64,000 nt of DNA. Source: Anadara kagoshimensis. Lineage: Eukaryota > Mollusca > Bivalvia > Arcoida > Arcidae. A program made the translations under genes and the position numbers. The notes under the pieces were generated by a model, which did no database searches, was not told the DNA's origin, and worked only from the letters and a program-made list of their open reading frames with translations. The DNA is taken from assembly GCA_021292105.1 (NCBI GenBank), contig CM037861.1, positions 34,688,172 to 34,752,171 of the forward strand, written 5' to 3'. Of this stretch, positions 43,961-55,640 are shown one piece after another (position 1 is the stretch's first letter; every line of letters starts with the position of its first letter).

Positions 43961-45529
43961 GTGCTAAATCACCCAACACCCGACGAAGCTGCGGAGGTAG
44001 ATCCAGCAGAAACTCTCTTGGATATCGACTTAAATCCTCCCACAGAAATTGAAGTAAAGAAAGCAATTACATCGCTTAAAAGTGGGAAAGCTCCAGGGGT
44101 TGACCAGATCCATACAGAAATGCTGAAAACAGACTTAGAAACATCGACGAAAGTCTTAACAAACCTTTTCAAAAACATCTGGAATAACAACACCATTCCA
44201 AAAGACTGGACGAAAGGGCTCATTGTGAAACTGCCAAAGAAAGGAGACCTGCAAATATGTGACAACTGGCGAGGAATTACTCTGCTGTCAACACCCAGTA
44301 AAGTCTTTCTAAAAGTGCTTCTCTCAAGAATAGAAGCAGATATCGACGATAAACTTAGAGAGGAACAACCTGGATTTAGGAGAGGAAGAGGCTGTATAGA
44401 CCAAATATTTACGCTCAGAAACATCATAGAGCAGTGTATCGAGTGGAACAGTCCCTTGCATATCAACTTTATAGATTTTAAGAAAGCCTTTGACAGCGTG
44501 AATAGAGACACCTTATGGAAAATATTGCAGCATTATGGACTACCAACTAAAGTCATCACAATAATAAAGAAATTCTATGAAAATTATGAATGCAGTATCA
44601 TCCTAAGCAACACAACAACAGATTGGTTCCGGGTTGAGTCTGGAGTAAGACAGGGATGTATCATATCACCTATCCTCTTTCTTGTAACCATTGACTGGGT
44701 AATGAAGAAAACAACATCAGATAGACCAAGAGGGATTCAAGGGGACCTACTCTCACACCTCGAAGACCTTGATTTCGCAGACGATCTAGCCATTCTGTCT
44801 ACCAACACAAACAACATGCAAGAAAAATCAGACAGGACTCAACATCAGCACAAAGAAAACGAAGGCCATGAAGATAAACAGCAATTCATCAACCAATCTT
44901 AAAATCGATGACACAACTAAAGAATATGTGGAAGAATTTACCTATCTAGGGAGTCTAATCAGCACTGACAACGCTGCACAGAAAGATATAAAGGCTCGGT
45001 TAGGGAAAGCCAGGACTGTATTTTCAATCCTACGTCCAATTTGGAGTTCCAACTTGTACTCGTTGAAAACAAAAATTAAGCTGTTTAATAGCAACATCAA
45101 ATCCGTCTTATTATATGGATCAGAGTGCTGGAGAATCATCCAAAGTGACTTGAACAAAATTGAAAGTTTTTACAATGGCTGTTTGCGAAAGATCTGTAAA
45201 ATATTTTGGCCTCAGAAAATATCAAACGTTGAACTCCTAAACAAGACCAATTGCAGGAAGATCAGCACAGAAATAAAAGAAAGGAGATTAAAATGGCTAG
45301 GCCATGTCTTCAGGATGGAGCAACAACGACACCCGAAGGTTGCCTTAAGATGGACTCCGCCTGGCAAGAGAAGACCTGGCAGACCTAAAACAACATGGAG
45401 AAGGACGGTGGCGGCAGAACTACAGGATGGTGGTTGACATGGGGAGAAGCACAGAAACTGGCCAAAGACAGACCCAAATGGAGGCAGAAAGTTGCAGCCT
45501 TATGTCTCATCGGAGACGAAGAGGATTAA
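43961..45529 (+). pseudogene. Retrotransposon reverse transcriptase region, frameshifted
   Basis: Reverse transcriptase motifs in order are LKSGKAPGVDQIHTEML, NWRGITLLSTPSKV, EEQPGFRRGRGCIDQIF, FIDFKKAFDSVNRDTLW (first catalytic Asp, 44483-44500), GVRQGCIISPILF and LDFADDLAILS (FADD active site at 44774-44785). The C-terminal part continues from 44838 in a different frame (FTYLGSLIS, ERRLKWLGHVFRME, GKRRPGRPKTTWRR). The last residues (TWGEAQKLAKDRPKWRQKV) sit in yet another frame after 45430. At least two shifts here plus those upstream make it non-functional. Confidence 0.9.
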
Positions 45530-45540
45530 GTAAGTAAGTA

Positions 45541-46324
45541 TTGTAAAAAATATTGTAAACCAACAACGTAAGACTTACCATTCCTTACATCTACCCACTA
45601 CACCACGCAGGTAATTAATGACTATAAGGGTTTATTAATATCAAGTACGAGTATAGTACGGTATATTAAGAGGTTATATTGGGGTAACTCTCTAAACATT
45701 GATTTTTACAAAATTCAGTATCAGCGCATATCTCTCTCTTAACCATACTTTGCATATCTGACAGTAAAATACTATTATATTCAAAATATCTTTAGTGGAG
45801 AGGCATGCGCTCTATGAACGTGTTGATTATCACTGACTTGTTCCATGTTTGTATAGAGTTATACGGAGACAAACCAAATGGATTGCATGTGTCAAACATA
45901 TAATGCAATATTTTACTGAGAATTTTACCATATAAACTTTTACATAATGATAGTAGCTTTATGTATTCAATATACTTCCTATAGGGGCGTTTTGGGTATC
46001 ATCCTTTCAAATTTTTGTACATTATTATTGGTTTAAATGGGAAAAAATCTGTCTCATTTGACTTTTTATTCTATTCGTCCGTTTATCGGCTTTACGGAAC
46101 AAATCCGTCTAAAATAATCAGTGTTTTTTTTTCTAGTGACAAGATTCTTGTGTTCTGTTGCACCTTTAATACGCATTATACAATGATGAAACTGACTAAC
46201 TAGTCATTTTAAAACTAATAATATAATAAAATTAACTTGAAAGTTCAGATGAATGTCATACAGTTCATTTTAAACAAGTGTGGAAAAGGGGCGGTGGTAG
46301 TAGGAGACCTACCCCTTCGGTATA
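45541..46324. other. Intergenic, no feature seen
   Basis: AT-rich; the 62-codon frame at 46015 has no recognisable content. Confidence 0.4.
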
Positions 46325-46620
46325 TGTAGCAGGCAGGTCAGTTGGTAGAGTGCTTGCTCCGTAGGTCAAGGAGGTCGAGGGTTTGGTCTCTGGTCAGGTC
46401 TGACCCAAGAATTGAAAAAGTGTAGTGACTGTTCGCTCGGCATTAAAAATGAATGCGGGTCTTTCGGACAAACCTTAAAAACCGAGGCCCCTTGTCACGG
46501 TAGCGAAACTTTTCAGACCCCCCTAGCAGGTCGCGCCTTTGGCGCATACTTGTGCCACCCCCCCCCCATTCGCCAAGACTCTGGATCCGTCCCTGAGAGC
46601 TTTGTGGTTGTTATAATATA
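46325..46620 (+). mobile_element. tRNA-derived SINE (copy 1)
   Basis: The head has A-box-like GGTCAGTTGGTAGAG (46336-46350) and B-box-like GGTTTGGTCTC (46380-46390), so it is tRNA-like. The body carries TCTTTCGGACAAACCTTAAA and CCGAGGCCCCTTGTC, also found in copy 2. It ends in an AT-rich tail near 46610. Pol III promoter and SINE class are inferred from these boxes. The shared body would fit a wide-ranging conserved-domain SINE superfamily, which I cannot confirm. Confidence 0.75.
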
Positions 46621-46799
46621 ATACAGATTTTATACATTTTATTAAGTGTCTAAAATGTAGTATATTAGACTTTACTGGTTTTGTCAATGTTTGACATATT
46701 AAGACTAATATAACATCAGTCTTAAGATATCGAACATTACCTACGGAACTTATTCTTTTGCTGCAAAAAGTTCAAGTTCAATTTTAGTTCGATCTTCCT

Positions 46800-46846
46800 G
46801 TCATGTGCTACTTTTGAATTATATTATTTCATAAAAATTCAAAACT
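46800..46846. repeat. 47-bp direct repeat, copy 1
   Basis: TGTCATGTGCTACTTTTGAA through TTCATAAAAATTCAAAA, identical to 50106-50152. It ends four to five bases before the inverted element. Confidence 0.93.
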
Positions 46847-46850
46847 TTTG

Positions 46851-49323
46851 TTTTTAGCTCACCTGACCAAAGGTCATGTGAGCTTATGGTATGGTGCGGC
46901 GTGTGTATGTGCGTGTGTGCGTGCGTGCGTGCGTGTGTGCGTGCGTCGTTAACACACATTTTCGACTTCTCCTCTGAAAGTACTTGGCAGATTTCAACGA
47001 GACTTGGTCAGAAGCATGTCTGTATCGGTGCAATTTAGATTGGTTCATGGCGTTGCCATGGCTACCAAAACTAGGTCACAGTGACCTAGGGGTGCAAAAA
47101 TCTTGAAAAATCTTCTCTCTGAAACCGATGATGGGAGAAAAAATCTGATGTGATATTTGGCTTCTCTAGGGTCTTAAGCCTGTAGTTTGTTCATTTCGTG
47201 AAATTCGGTTGAAAAATGGGTTACGCGTTTTTTTGCGTTTAATTTTGAAAAAATCGTAAAATAGCTTCAAATTGTTATAACTTGACTACTTGACCAGATA
47301 ATGACATGGGGTTTTCAGTTTTGACATCTTCTTGTTAGTATCTTCAAAATGAGGTCAAGGTCAATTGTGAAGGTCGTGACCTAATTTTTTTACCTCTGAT
47401 TATAATTATTATCTCGAAAACTATAAACTTTTTGTATTGTCATGTATATTAGTATGTTGTAGATATTGATACAACGATCATTTTGATGTATAGAAAAAGG
47501 TCATGGGTTCAAAGGTCAAGGTCACAGATGCGAAACAATACCCAAATGGTTAATTATCTCGAAAACTATAAACTTTTTGTATAGGCATGTATATTAGAAT
47601 GTTGTAGGTATTATTACAACAATCATTTTGATGTATAGAAAAAGGTCATGGGTTCAAAGGTCAAGGTCACAGATGCGAAACAATACCCAAATGATTAATT
47701 ATCTCGAAAACTATAAACTTTTTGTATAGGCATGTATATAAGAATGTTGTAGGTATTGATACGACGATCATTTTGATGTATAGAAAAAGGTCATGGATTC
47801 AAAGGTCAAGGTCACAGATGTGAATCAATACTGAAATGGTTAATTATCTCGAAAACTATAAACTTTTTGTATAGGCATGTATATTAGAATGTTGTAGGTA
47901 TTGATACAACGATCATTTTGATGTATAGAAAAAGGTCATGGGTTCAAAGGTCAAGGTCACAGATGCGAAACAATACCCAAATGGTTAATTATCTCGAAAA
48001 CTATAAACTTTTTGTATAGGCATTTATATTAGAATGTTGTAGGTATTGATACAACTATCATTTTGATGTATAGAAAAAGGTCATGGGTTCAAAGGTCAAG
48101 GTCACAGATGCCAAACAATACCCAAATGGTTAATTATCTCGAAAACTATAAACTTTATGTATAGGCATGTATATTAGAATGTTGTAGGTATTGATATGAC
48201 GATCATTTTGATGTATAGAAAAAGGTCATGGGTTCAAAGGTCAAGGTCACAGATGCGAATCGATACTGAAATGGTTAATTATCTCGAAAACTATAAACTT
48301 TTTGTATAGGCATGTATATTAGAATGTTGCAGGCATTGATACAACAATCATTTTGATGTATAGAAAAAGGTCATGGGTTCAAAGGTCAAGGTCACAGATG
48401 CGAAACAATACAGAAATGGTTAATTATCTCGAAAACTATAAACTTTTTGTATAGGCATGTATATTAGAATGTTGTAGGTATTGATACAACGATCATTTTG
48501 ATGTATAGAAAAAGGTCATGGGTTCAAAGGTCAAGGTCACAGATGCGAAACAATACAGAAATGGTTAATTATCTCGAAAACTATAAACTTTTTGTATAGG
48601 CATTTATATTAGAATGTTGTAGGTATTGATACAACTATCATTTTGATGTATAGAAAAAGGTCATGGGTTCAAAGGTCAAGGTCACAGATGCGAAACAATA
48701 CCCAAATGGTTAATTATCTCGAAAACTATAAACTTTATGTATAGGCATGTATATTAGAATGTTGTAGGTATTGATATGACGATCATTTTGATGTATAGAA
48801 AAAGGTCATGGGTTCAAAGGTCAAGGTCACAGATGCGAATCGATACTAAAATGGTTAATTATCTCGAAAACTATAAACTTTTTGTATAGGCATGTATATT
48901 AGAATGTTGCAGGCATTGATACAACAATCATTTTGATGTATAGAAAAAGGTCATGGGTTCAAAGGTAAGGTCACAGATGCGAAACAATACAGAAATGGTT
49001 AATTATCTCGAAAACTATAAACTTTTTGTATAGGCATGTATATTAGAATGTTGTAGGTATTGATACAACGATCATTTTGATGTATAGTAAACGGTCATGG
49101 GTTCAAAGGTCAAGGTCACAGATGTAAAACAATACTGAAATGGTGAATTATCTTGAAAACTGTAACGCTTTGTATAGGCATGTATATTAGAATGTTGTAG
49201 GTATTGATACAATGATCATTTTGATTTAAAGAAAAAAGTCATTGGGGTTTAGTATTTATGTTTACTTTAAATCTATCAGCTAGCCATTAGTTATCAGGTG
49301 AGCGTATAAGGCCCATGGGCCTC
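46851..49323 (-). mobile_element. Full-length subfamily A element, inverted, 13 units
   Basis: Minus-strand reading: TTGT (inverse ACAA) at 49324, GAGGCCCATGGGCCTTATAC, A-type 5' region, about thirteen 145-base units, A-type 3' domain, GCGTGTGTGCGTGC microsatellite (46900-46950), hairpin 46856-46884 and CTAAAAA. A four-unit block is duplicated inside the array. It lies between the two host genes. Confidence 0.9.
47073..47087. promoter_or_regulatory. Perfect AGGTCA-CAG-TGACCT palindrome (ERE type)
   Basis: Contains GGTCACAGTGACC, the classic vitellogenin-type oestrogen response element core. The spacer differs from the other copies (CAG/CTG instead of CCT/AGG) while both half-sites are kept. 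Confidence 0.6.
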
Positions 49324-49327
49324 TTGT

Positions 49328-50105
49328 TACATTTCTATTGAAATAATTGAATTTTTGTATTTATTTTACTCAATGTTATTTTTGTCTTAATCATTTGATT
49401 TACTAAAAGTAATATTTTATTCTTTTATTGCAATATTTTTATAAAGATTAATTTGATAAGCTTTTTATTCAATAAGTCCAAGAGTGACACGTTTCATTTA
49501 AGTCTTATTCTTCACGCCATATGTTCTCTAGGCATTTTCTTTGTTTTTCGGGAAATTGTTATAACACCCGAAGGATAATCTCGGCTCTGGAAAAAGGAAG
49601 TCAATTACAATTCTATCGACTTGATTAGTTAACTTCCTTATTATTTCTCATGACAACCCCCCGGTTAATACCTAGCGACATTGTTTAAGCCGTACAATTT
49701 TATTGGCTATTTAGATTTTCCCTTTAATTGTATTGGTTCAAAAGTTATATTCGAATTTTTGTGTTAACGGAAGTTTAGCACTGCTATAGCAGTCTAGTCG
49801 GATCCCGGCTTAGTGACTTGTATTTTATTTTATAACGGAAAACCGTTTATTTCGAATATCTCTTTAAGATTATTTTACATTTTGGACGTTTACGGAATAA
49901 CCGTAATTTTTGTAATCAGTGTTGTTATAATATTTAATGTTGAAAAAAGATTTACAAGACAAGAAAGTGAACTTTATGCTGGACTTTTAGTTTTACATTA
50001 TTACAACGGCTAGCCTACCAAGCTAATTTCCCCACAGCGACAAAGGCATAGACCACCAATCATCCAACAAAGACTACAAGCCTTTAAATTACTTATTTAC
50101 TAATT
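49328..50105. other. Intergenic, no gene called
   Basis: A 66-codon hydrophobic frame at 49813-50013 and an E-box-poor, moderately G+C-rich patch near 49560-49690 were seen. Neither supports a gene. Confidence 0.35.
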
Positions 50106-50162
50106 GTCATGTGCTACTTTTGAATTATATTATTTCATAAAAATTCAAAAGTAGCACATGAC
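50106..50162. repeat. 47-bp direct repeat copy 2, forming a 20-bp-stem hairpin
   Basis: GTCATGTGCTACTTTTGAAT and its exact inverse ATTCAAAAGTAGCACATGAC are separated by ~16 bases. The left arm and loop equal the repeat at 46800; the right arm is absent there. Confidence 0.92.
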
Positions 50163-50521
50163 ATTCCTGTTCAAGTCGGTACATTCTCTTAGTCTCACCG
50201 GTCTTCATGGATACCTTGATAGCACACAAAACATTACTTTTGTTAATCACATGATAATTCGTCAGATCGTCTAGACCACTTTCCTTTCCATGAATGCCAC
50301 TTCTACTTCGTGTTATCATCTCCCGAACTAACACCTTTAAATTTACCGATGTACCAGCATGACTGAAATACAGCTGTAATATAATCATCCACACGTAAAC
50401 TATACTTCAGAAATAACATTGGCAGCTTGAGGCTTGGGTGAGTTCCTGGTAGTTGCTGTCCTCCAGGTACACCAAGTAAACACTCCGAGCATTAACAACT
50501 CGTTTCACGAACCTGTACTGT

Positions 50522-50848
50522 CAGTGGCGTAGCTAGATAAGAATGGATGTGCAGGCACAAATCATTGACTGGATGAACGACTCTAATTAAAATATGGAGC
50601 TTGAAAAAAAAAAAGATTTTGATAGCGAGAACTTACGAAGGACATCTAGTCACCGGTTCCCGTTATCGATTTCGTGAATGATTCAAATATAAAAAAATAT
50701 ATTACACTGTTTCTTACTTTGCAATACAATTGTTTTTATAAAATATTTGTACACAATGGCAGATTTAATTTATTTTAAAAACTTCAAAAAATTATGTGCA
50801 AGCACAGGATTATTAGCTTAAGCCTTAAATACACACGCTACGCCACTG
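50522..50848. mobile_element. 327-bp TIR element with CAGTGGCGTAGC ends
   Basis: The perfect 12-base terminal inverted repeat CAGTGGCGTAGC resembles hAT-type ends. No coding capacity. No clean 8-base target duplication was found, so class is tentative. Confidence 0.75.
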
Positions 50849-50917
50849 ACTATGGAGCCCATGCCAACTGCAGCATGTAGCTTCATGGTGTCGTAGATAG
50901 GAAGAGAACTAAACAAT

Positions 50918-51095
50918 TTCACTTACCTTACCTGTGATCACGTTTCACTTACCTTACCTGTGATCACGTTTCACTTACCTTACCTGTGATCACGTTTCAC
51001 TTACCTTATCTGTTATCACGTTTCACTTACCTTACCTGTGATCGCGTTTCACTTATCTTACCTGTGATCACGTTTCACTTACCTTACCTGTGACC
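50918..51095. repeat. 26-bp tandem repeat, about six copies
   Basis: Unit TCACTTACCTTACCTGTGAT plus CACGTT with few changes. Confidence 0.93.
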
Positions 51096-51439
51096 ACGAC
51101 CTCGGACACATTACATTTGTAAAAGTATATTTCTCTCTAGCCCACATATAAAGATCTGATGCATCCTTATAAGTACCTTACCCGACTTTATTGCAATGTC
51201 TGACTTCTGAATTGTGTTTCACAGCGCCCCCCCCCCCCACAACATCACATGAGCTCTTCCCATGCCCTGCTTCACTATAGTTCCATACTGCGTTAAATAC
51301 GCACAAAGACCTGTGATTTGCTATAGTGTCAGATATGAGCTTAATTTCTGTACTGACATGTGGGACTGTCCTTCCAGTAATGACAAACTTGTGCGTATAC
51401 ATCAGAAATAATCTGATAATAATAAACGATTGAATCAAA

Positions 51440-53275
51440 GAAAGGTAATAACAGTGTTAGCATTATGTGGCATAGTGTCAGATAAGAAAGGTAATAACAG
51501 TGTTAGCATTATGTGGCATAGTGTCAGATAAGAAAGGTAATAACAGTGTTAGCATAATGTGGCATAGTGTCAGATAAGAAAGGTAATAACAGTGTTAGTA
51601 TTATGTGGCATAGTGTCAGATAAGAAAGGTAATAACAGTGTTAGCATTATGTGGCATAGTGTCAGATAAGAAAGGTAATAACAGTGTTAGTATTATGTGG
51701 CATAGTGTCAGATAAGAAAGGTAATAACAGTGTTAGTATTATGTGGCATAGTGTCAGATAAGAAAGGTAATAACAGTGTTAGTATTATGTGGCATAGTGT
51801 CAGATAAGAAAGGTAATAACAGTGTAGTATTATGTGGCATAGTGTCAGATAAGAAAGGTAATAACAGTGTTAGCATTATGTGGCATAGTGTCAGATAAGA
51901 AAGGTAATAACAGTGTTAGCATTATGTGGCATAGTGTCAGATAAGAAAGGTAATAACAGTGTAGTATTATGTGGCATAGTGTCAGATAAGAAAGGTAATA
52001 ACAGTGTTAGCATTATGTGGCATAGTGTAATAACAGTGTTAGCATTATGTGGCATAGTGTCAGATAAGAAAGGTAATAACAGTGTTAGCATTATGTGGCA
52101 TAGTGTCAGATAAGAAAGGTAATAACAGTGTAGTATTATGTGGCATATTGTCAGATAAGAAAGGTAATAACAGTGTTAGTATTATGTGGCATAGTGTCAG
52201 ATAAGAAAGGTAATAACAGTGTTAGTATTATGTGGCATAGTGCCAGATAAGAACGGTAATCACAGTGTTAGTATTATGTGGCATAGTGCCAGATAAGAAC
52301 GGTAATAACAGTGTTAGCATTATGTCAGTGTTAGTATTATGTGCATAGTGTCAGATAAGAAAGGTAATAGCAGTGTTAGTATTATGTGGCATAGTGCCAG
52401 ATAAGAAAGGTAATAACAGTGTTAACATTATGTCAGTGTTAGTATTATGTGGCATAGTGCCAGATAAGAACGGTAAACAGTGTTAGTATTATGTGCATAG
52501 TGCCAGATAAGAACGGTAATAACAGTGTTAGCATTATGTCAGTGTTAGTATTATGTGCATAGTGCAGATAAGAACGGTAATAGCAGTGTTAGTATTATGT
52601 GGCATAGTGCCAGATAAGAAAGGTAATAACAGTGTTAGCATTATGTCAGTGTTAGTATTATGTGGCATAGTGCCAGATAAGAACGGTAATAACAGTGTTA
52701 GTATTATGTGCATAGTGCCAGATAAGAAAGGTAATAACAGTGTTAGTATTATGTGCATAGTGTCAGATAAGAACAGTAATAACAGTGTTAGTATTATGTG
52801 GCATAGTGCCAGATAAGAAAGGTAATAACAGTGTTAGTATTATGTGACATAGTGTCAGATAAGAACGGTAATAACGTGTAACATACAGTGTTAGTATTAT
52901 GTGGCATAGTGTCAGATAAGAACGGTAATAACAGTGTTAGTATTATGTGGCATAGTGTCAGATAAGAACGGTAATAACAGTGTTAGTATTATGTGGCATA
53001 GTGTCAGATAAGAAGGTAATAACAGTGTAGCATTATGTCAGTGTTAGTATTATGTGGCATAGTGCCAGATAAGAACGGTAATAACAGTGTTAGTATTATG
53101 TGGCATAGTGCCAGATAAGAAAGGTAATAACAGTGTTAGCATTATGTCAGTGTTAGTATTATGTGGCATAGTGCCAGATAAGAACGGTAATAACAGTGTT
53201 AGTATTATGTGGCATAGTGCCAGATAAGAACGGTAATAACAGTGTTAGTATTATGTGGCATTGCCAGATAAGATG
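51440..53275. repeat. 46-bp minisatellite, about 38 units
   Basis: Unit parts are AAGGTAATAACAGTGTTAGC and ATTATGTGGCATAGTGTCAG plus ATAAGA. The left part is uniform (AAGG, GTGTC); the right part (from about 52240) changes to ACGG and GTGCC with inserted ATTATGTCAGTGTTAGT half-units, forming a higher-order repeat. Confidence 0.95.
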
Positions 53276-53484
53276 ACAATACTTTTATGTTTCAACTCGG
53301 GGTATTCCATGTAATGCAAACCACAGGATGTTTGATTGATTTTGCAGATTGAGTTTCTTCTGAGCCACGACATGCATAATTTTCTGCATATTAGTCCATA
53401 GGTACAAGTACATCAGTATCAAATAAATTTTGTTAAGTTCTCATTTGACTATATTGAGTTTTAACCCGATAAAAATGACTAGAA

Positions 53485-53737
53485 AACTTGTTTTTCTGAT
53501 TATCTTATCTAAGTGGTCCATCAACTCTTGTTTCGTCATCTTTGTGTCTACAATTTTCATGGTATGTTTTCTCTTGTCCCTAATTTCAACTTCGACGCGT
53601 TTCCATTGACGAAATTCGATACTTTCTGTTATCCCACTGATTATATCATTGCTATCTAACTCTGCTTTTACAAATACCCTAGGATTTACGGAGACCGGAA
53701 TGCCTTTACTTCTCAGGATTTTAGCCGAAAGTGCCAT
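53485..53737 (-). pseudogene. Unrecognised coding remnant beginning MALSAKILRSKG
   Basis: A 98-codon minus-strand frame starts MALSAKILRSKGIPVSVNP and includes SIEFRQWKRVEVEIRDKRKH then TMKIVDTKMTKQELMDHLDK. The composition looks like real protein (charged, no repeats, plausible ATG). It loses sense after HLDKIIR, so it is probably the 5' part of a larger coding sequence cut by decay or by a splice. I do not recognise a named family with confidence; I suspect a repetitive invertebrate element-encoded protein. No function is assigned. Confidence 0.45.
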
Positions 53738-54169
53738 ATTTTGGTGATGTGTACATAGACGAATGCTGAAAGTTGGATGTACTTTGTTCTAATTCGGCAA
53801 AATGTTGCAAAGAAACTATACATTCAAGGTTTTTTGACATAACCTTTTGGTACAAGTTTTAAAGTTCGTCACTGCTCTACTCGTATACCTGTTTAGCTTC
53901 CCCGTTACATTTCAAATTGTATGATTTCCCTATATTTGTACACGACTATTGTCGTCTCTTTCAAGAAATTTCTAATTTCATAACAAAGTCTATGGAAATG
54001 AGATAGGGTGGTCTTCAATGTTTCAAAGCTTTTTATTGATCGAGCTATCACATAAGCACATAATATAGGCTACTACGTGCGCACGTAATACAAGACATAT
54101 ATTCCATGTCACTTCTGTGCCACCGGAGAAAAGACAACTCGCTGTATGATAGCTTTGTTTGCATTGTAA
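53738..54169. other. Intergenic, no feature seen
   Basis: Nothing supported. Confidence 0.35.
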
Positions 54170-55640
54170 CATGACACTGCGTTCGAACGAGATACTTTTA
54201 CGTGGGAACGAATTACTTTTGCGTGAGAACGAAATATCATTGCGTGCGAACGCAATACTTTTGCGTGGGAACAAAATATCATTGCGTGGGAACGAAATAT
54301 CATTGTGTGCGAACGCAACACTTTTGCGTGGGAAGAAATTATCATTGCGTGCTAACGCAATACTTTTGCGTGGAAAAAATTACTATTGCGTGGGAACGAA
54401 ATATCATCGCATGGGAACGAAATACTTTTGCGTGGGTACACGTGCGAACGAAATATCATTGCTTTGTGGAACGTAATACTTTTGCGTGGAAACGAATAAC
54501 TATTGCGTGAGAACGAAATATCATTGCGTGCGAACGAATTACTATTGCGTGGAAACGCTATACTTTTGCGCGGGAACGAATTACTATTGCGTGGAAACGC
54601 TATACTTTTGCGCGGGAACGAATTACTATTGCGTGCAAACAAAATATCATTGCGTGGGAACGAAATACTATTGCGTGGGAACGAATTATATTGCGTGGAA
54701 CGAAATATCATTGCGTGCGAACGCAATACTTTTGCGTGTGAACGAAGTACGTTTGCGTAGGAACGAAATATCATTGTGTGCGAACGCAACACTTTTGCGT
54801 AGGAAGGAATTGTCATTGCGTGCAAACGCAATACTTTTGCGTGGGAAAAATTACTATTGCGTGGGGACGAGATATCATCGCATGGGAACGAAATACTTTT
54901 GCGTGGGTACGAATTACTATTGCGTGCTAACGAAATATCATTGATGGGAACGTTATACTTTTGCGTGGAAACGAATACTAGTAACTATTGCGTGGGAACG
55001 AAATATCATTGCATGCGAACGAATTACTTTGCGTGGGAACGCTATACTTTTGCGCGGGAACGAATTACTATTGTGTGGAAACGAATTACTATTGCGTGGG
55101 AACGCAATATCATTGCGTGCGAACGCAATACTTTTGCGTGTGAACGAAGTACTTTTGCGTGGGAACGAATTACTATTAAGTGAGAACGAAATACTTTTGC
55201 GTGGGATCGAACTACTATTGCGTAGGAACGAATTACTATTCAGCGGCGTGCGAACGAATTACTATTGTGTGGGAACGCTATACTTTTGCGTGCGAACGCA
55301 ATACTTTTGCGTGTGAACGAAGTACTTTTGCGTGGGAACGAATTACTATTAAGTGGGAACGAAATACTTTTGCGTGGGATCGAACTACTATTGCGTGGGA
55401 ACGAATTACTATTCAGTGGCGTGCGAACGAATTACTATTGTGTGGGAACGCTATACTTTTGCGTGGGAACGGAATACTTTTGCGTGGGAACGAATAACTA
55501 TTGCGTGGGAACGAATTACTTTTGTGTGCGAACGAATTACTAACTAGCAATATTGCGTGGGAACGAAATATCACTGCGTGCGAACGTAATGCTATTGCGT
55601 TGGAACGAAATGTCATTCCGTGCGAACTCAAACATATACT
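54170..55640. repeat. 24-bp minisatellite with TTGCGTG core, about 60 units
   Basis: Units combine TTGCGTGGGAACG or TTGCGTGCGAACG with AAATATCA, AATTACTA, CAATACTT or CTATACTT. Because 24 is divisible by 3, open frames occur in several frames on both strands and are artefacts. Longer blocks are duplicated, for example about 55029-55250 with 55255-55430. Confidence 0.95.

Larger units (their letters stand above)
42145..45540 (+). mobile_element. Non-LTR retrotransposon (RTE-like), ~3.4 kb, dead
   Basis: A 5' untranslated region (CCTCCGCTGCCTTGCGGCTA near 42340) leads into an endonuclease-reverse transcriptase frame and a short microsatellite tail TAAGTAAGTAAGTA right after the stop. A single endonuclease-RT frame with a simple-repeat tail suggests an RTE-like clade. 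The 5' boundary is approximate and no target duplication was identified. It lies in the UCP4-GRB2 intergenic region. Confidence 0.85.

Noticed and set aside
46336-46400. A genuine tRNA gene
   Set aside because: Only the A/B boxes are tRNA-like; the stems do not form a complete cloverleaf and a SINE body follows.
50125-50394. 89-codon minus-strand frame with a possible donor (ATCAAG|gtatcc)
   Set aside because: Plausible composition but no family resemblance, and part of it is the 47-bp repeat hairpin.
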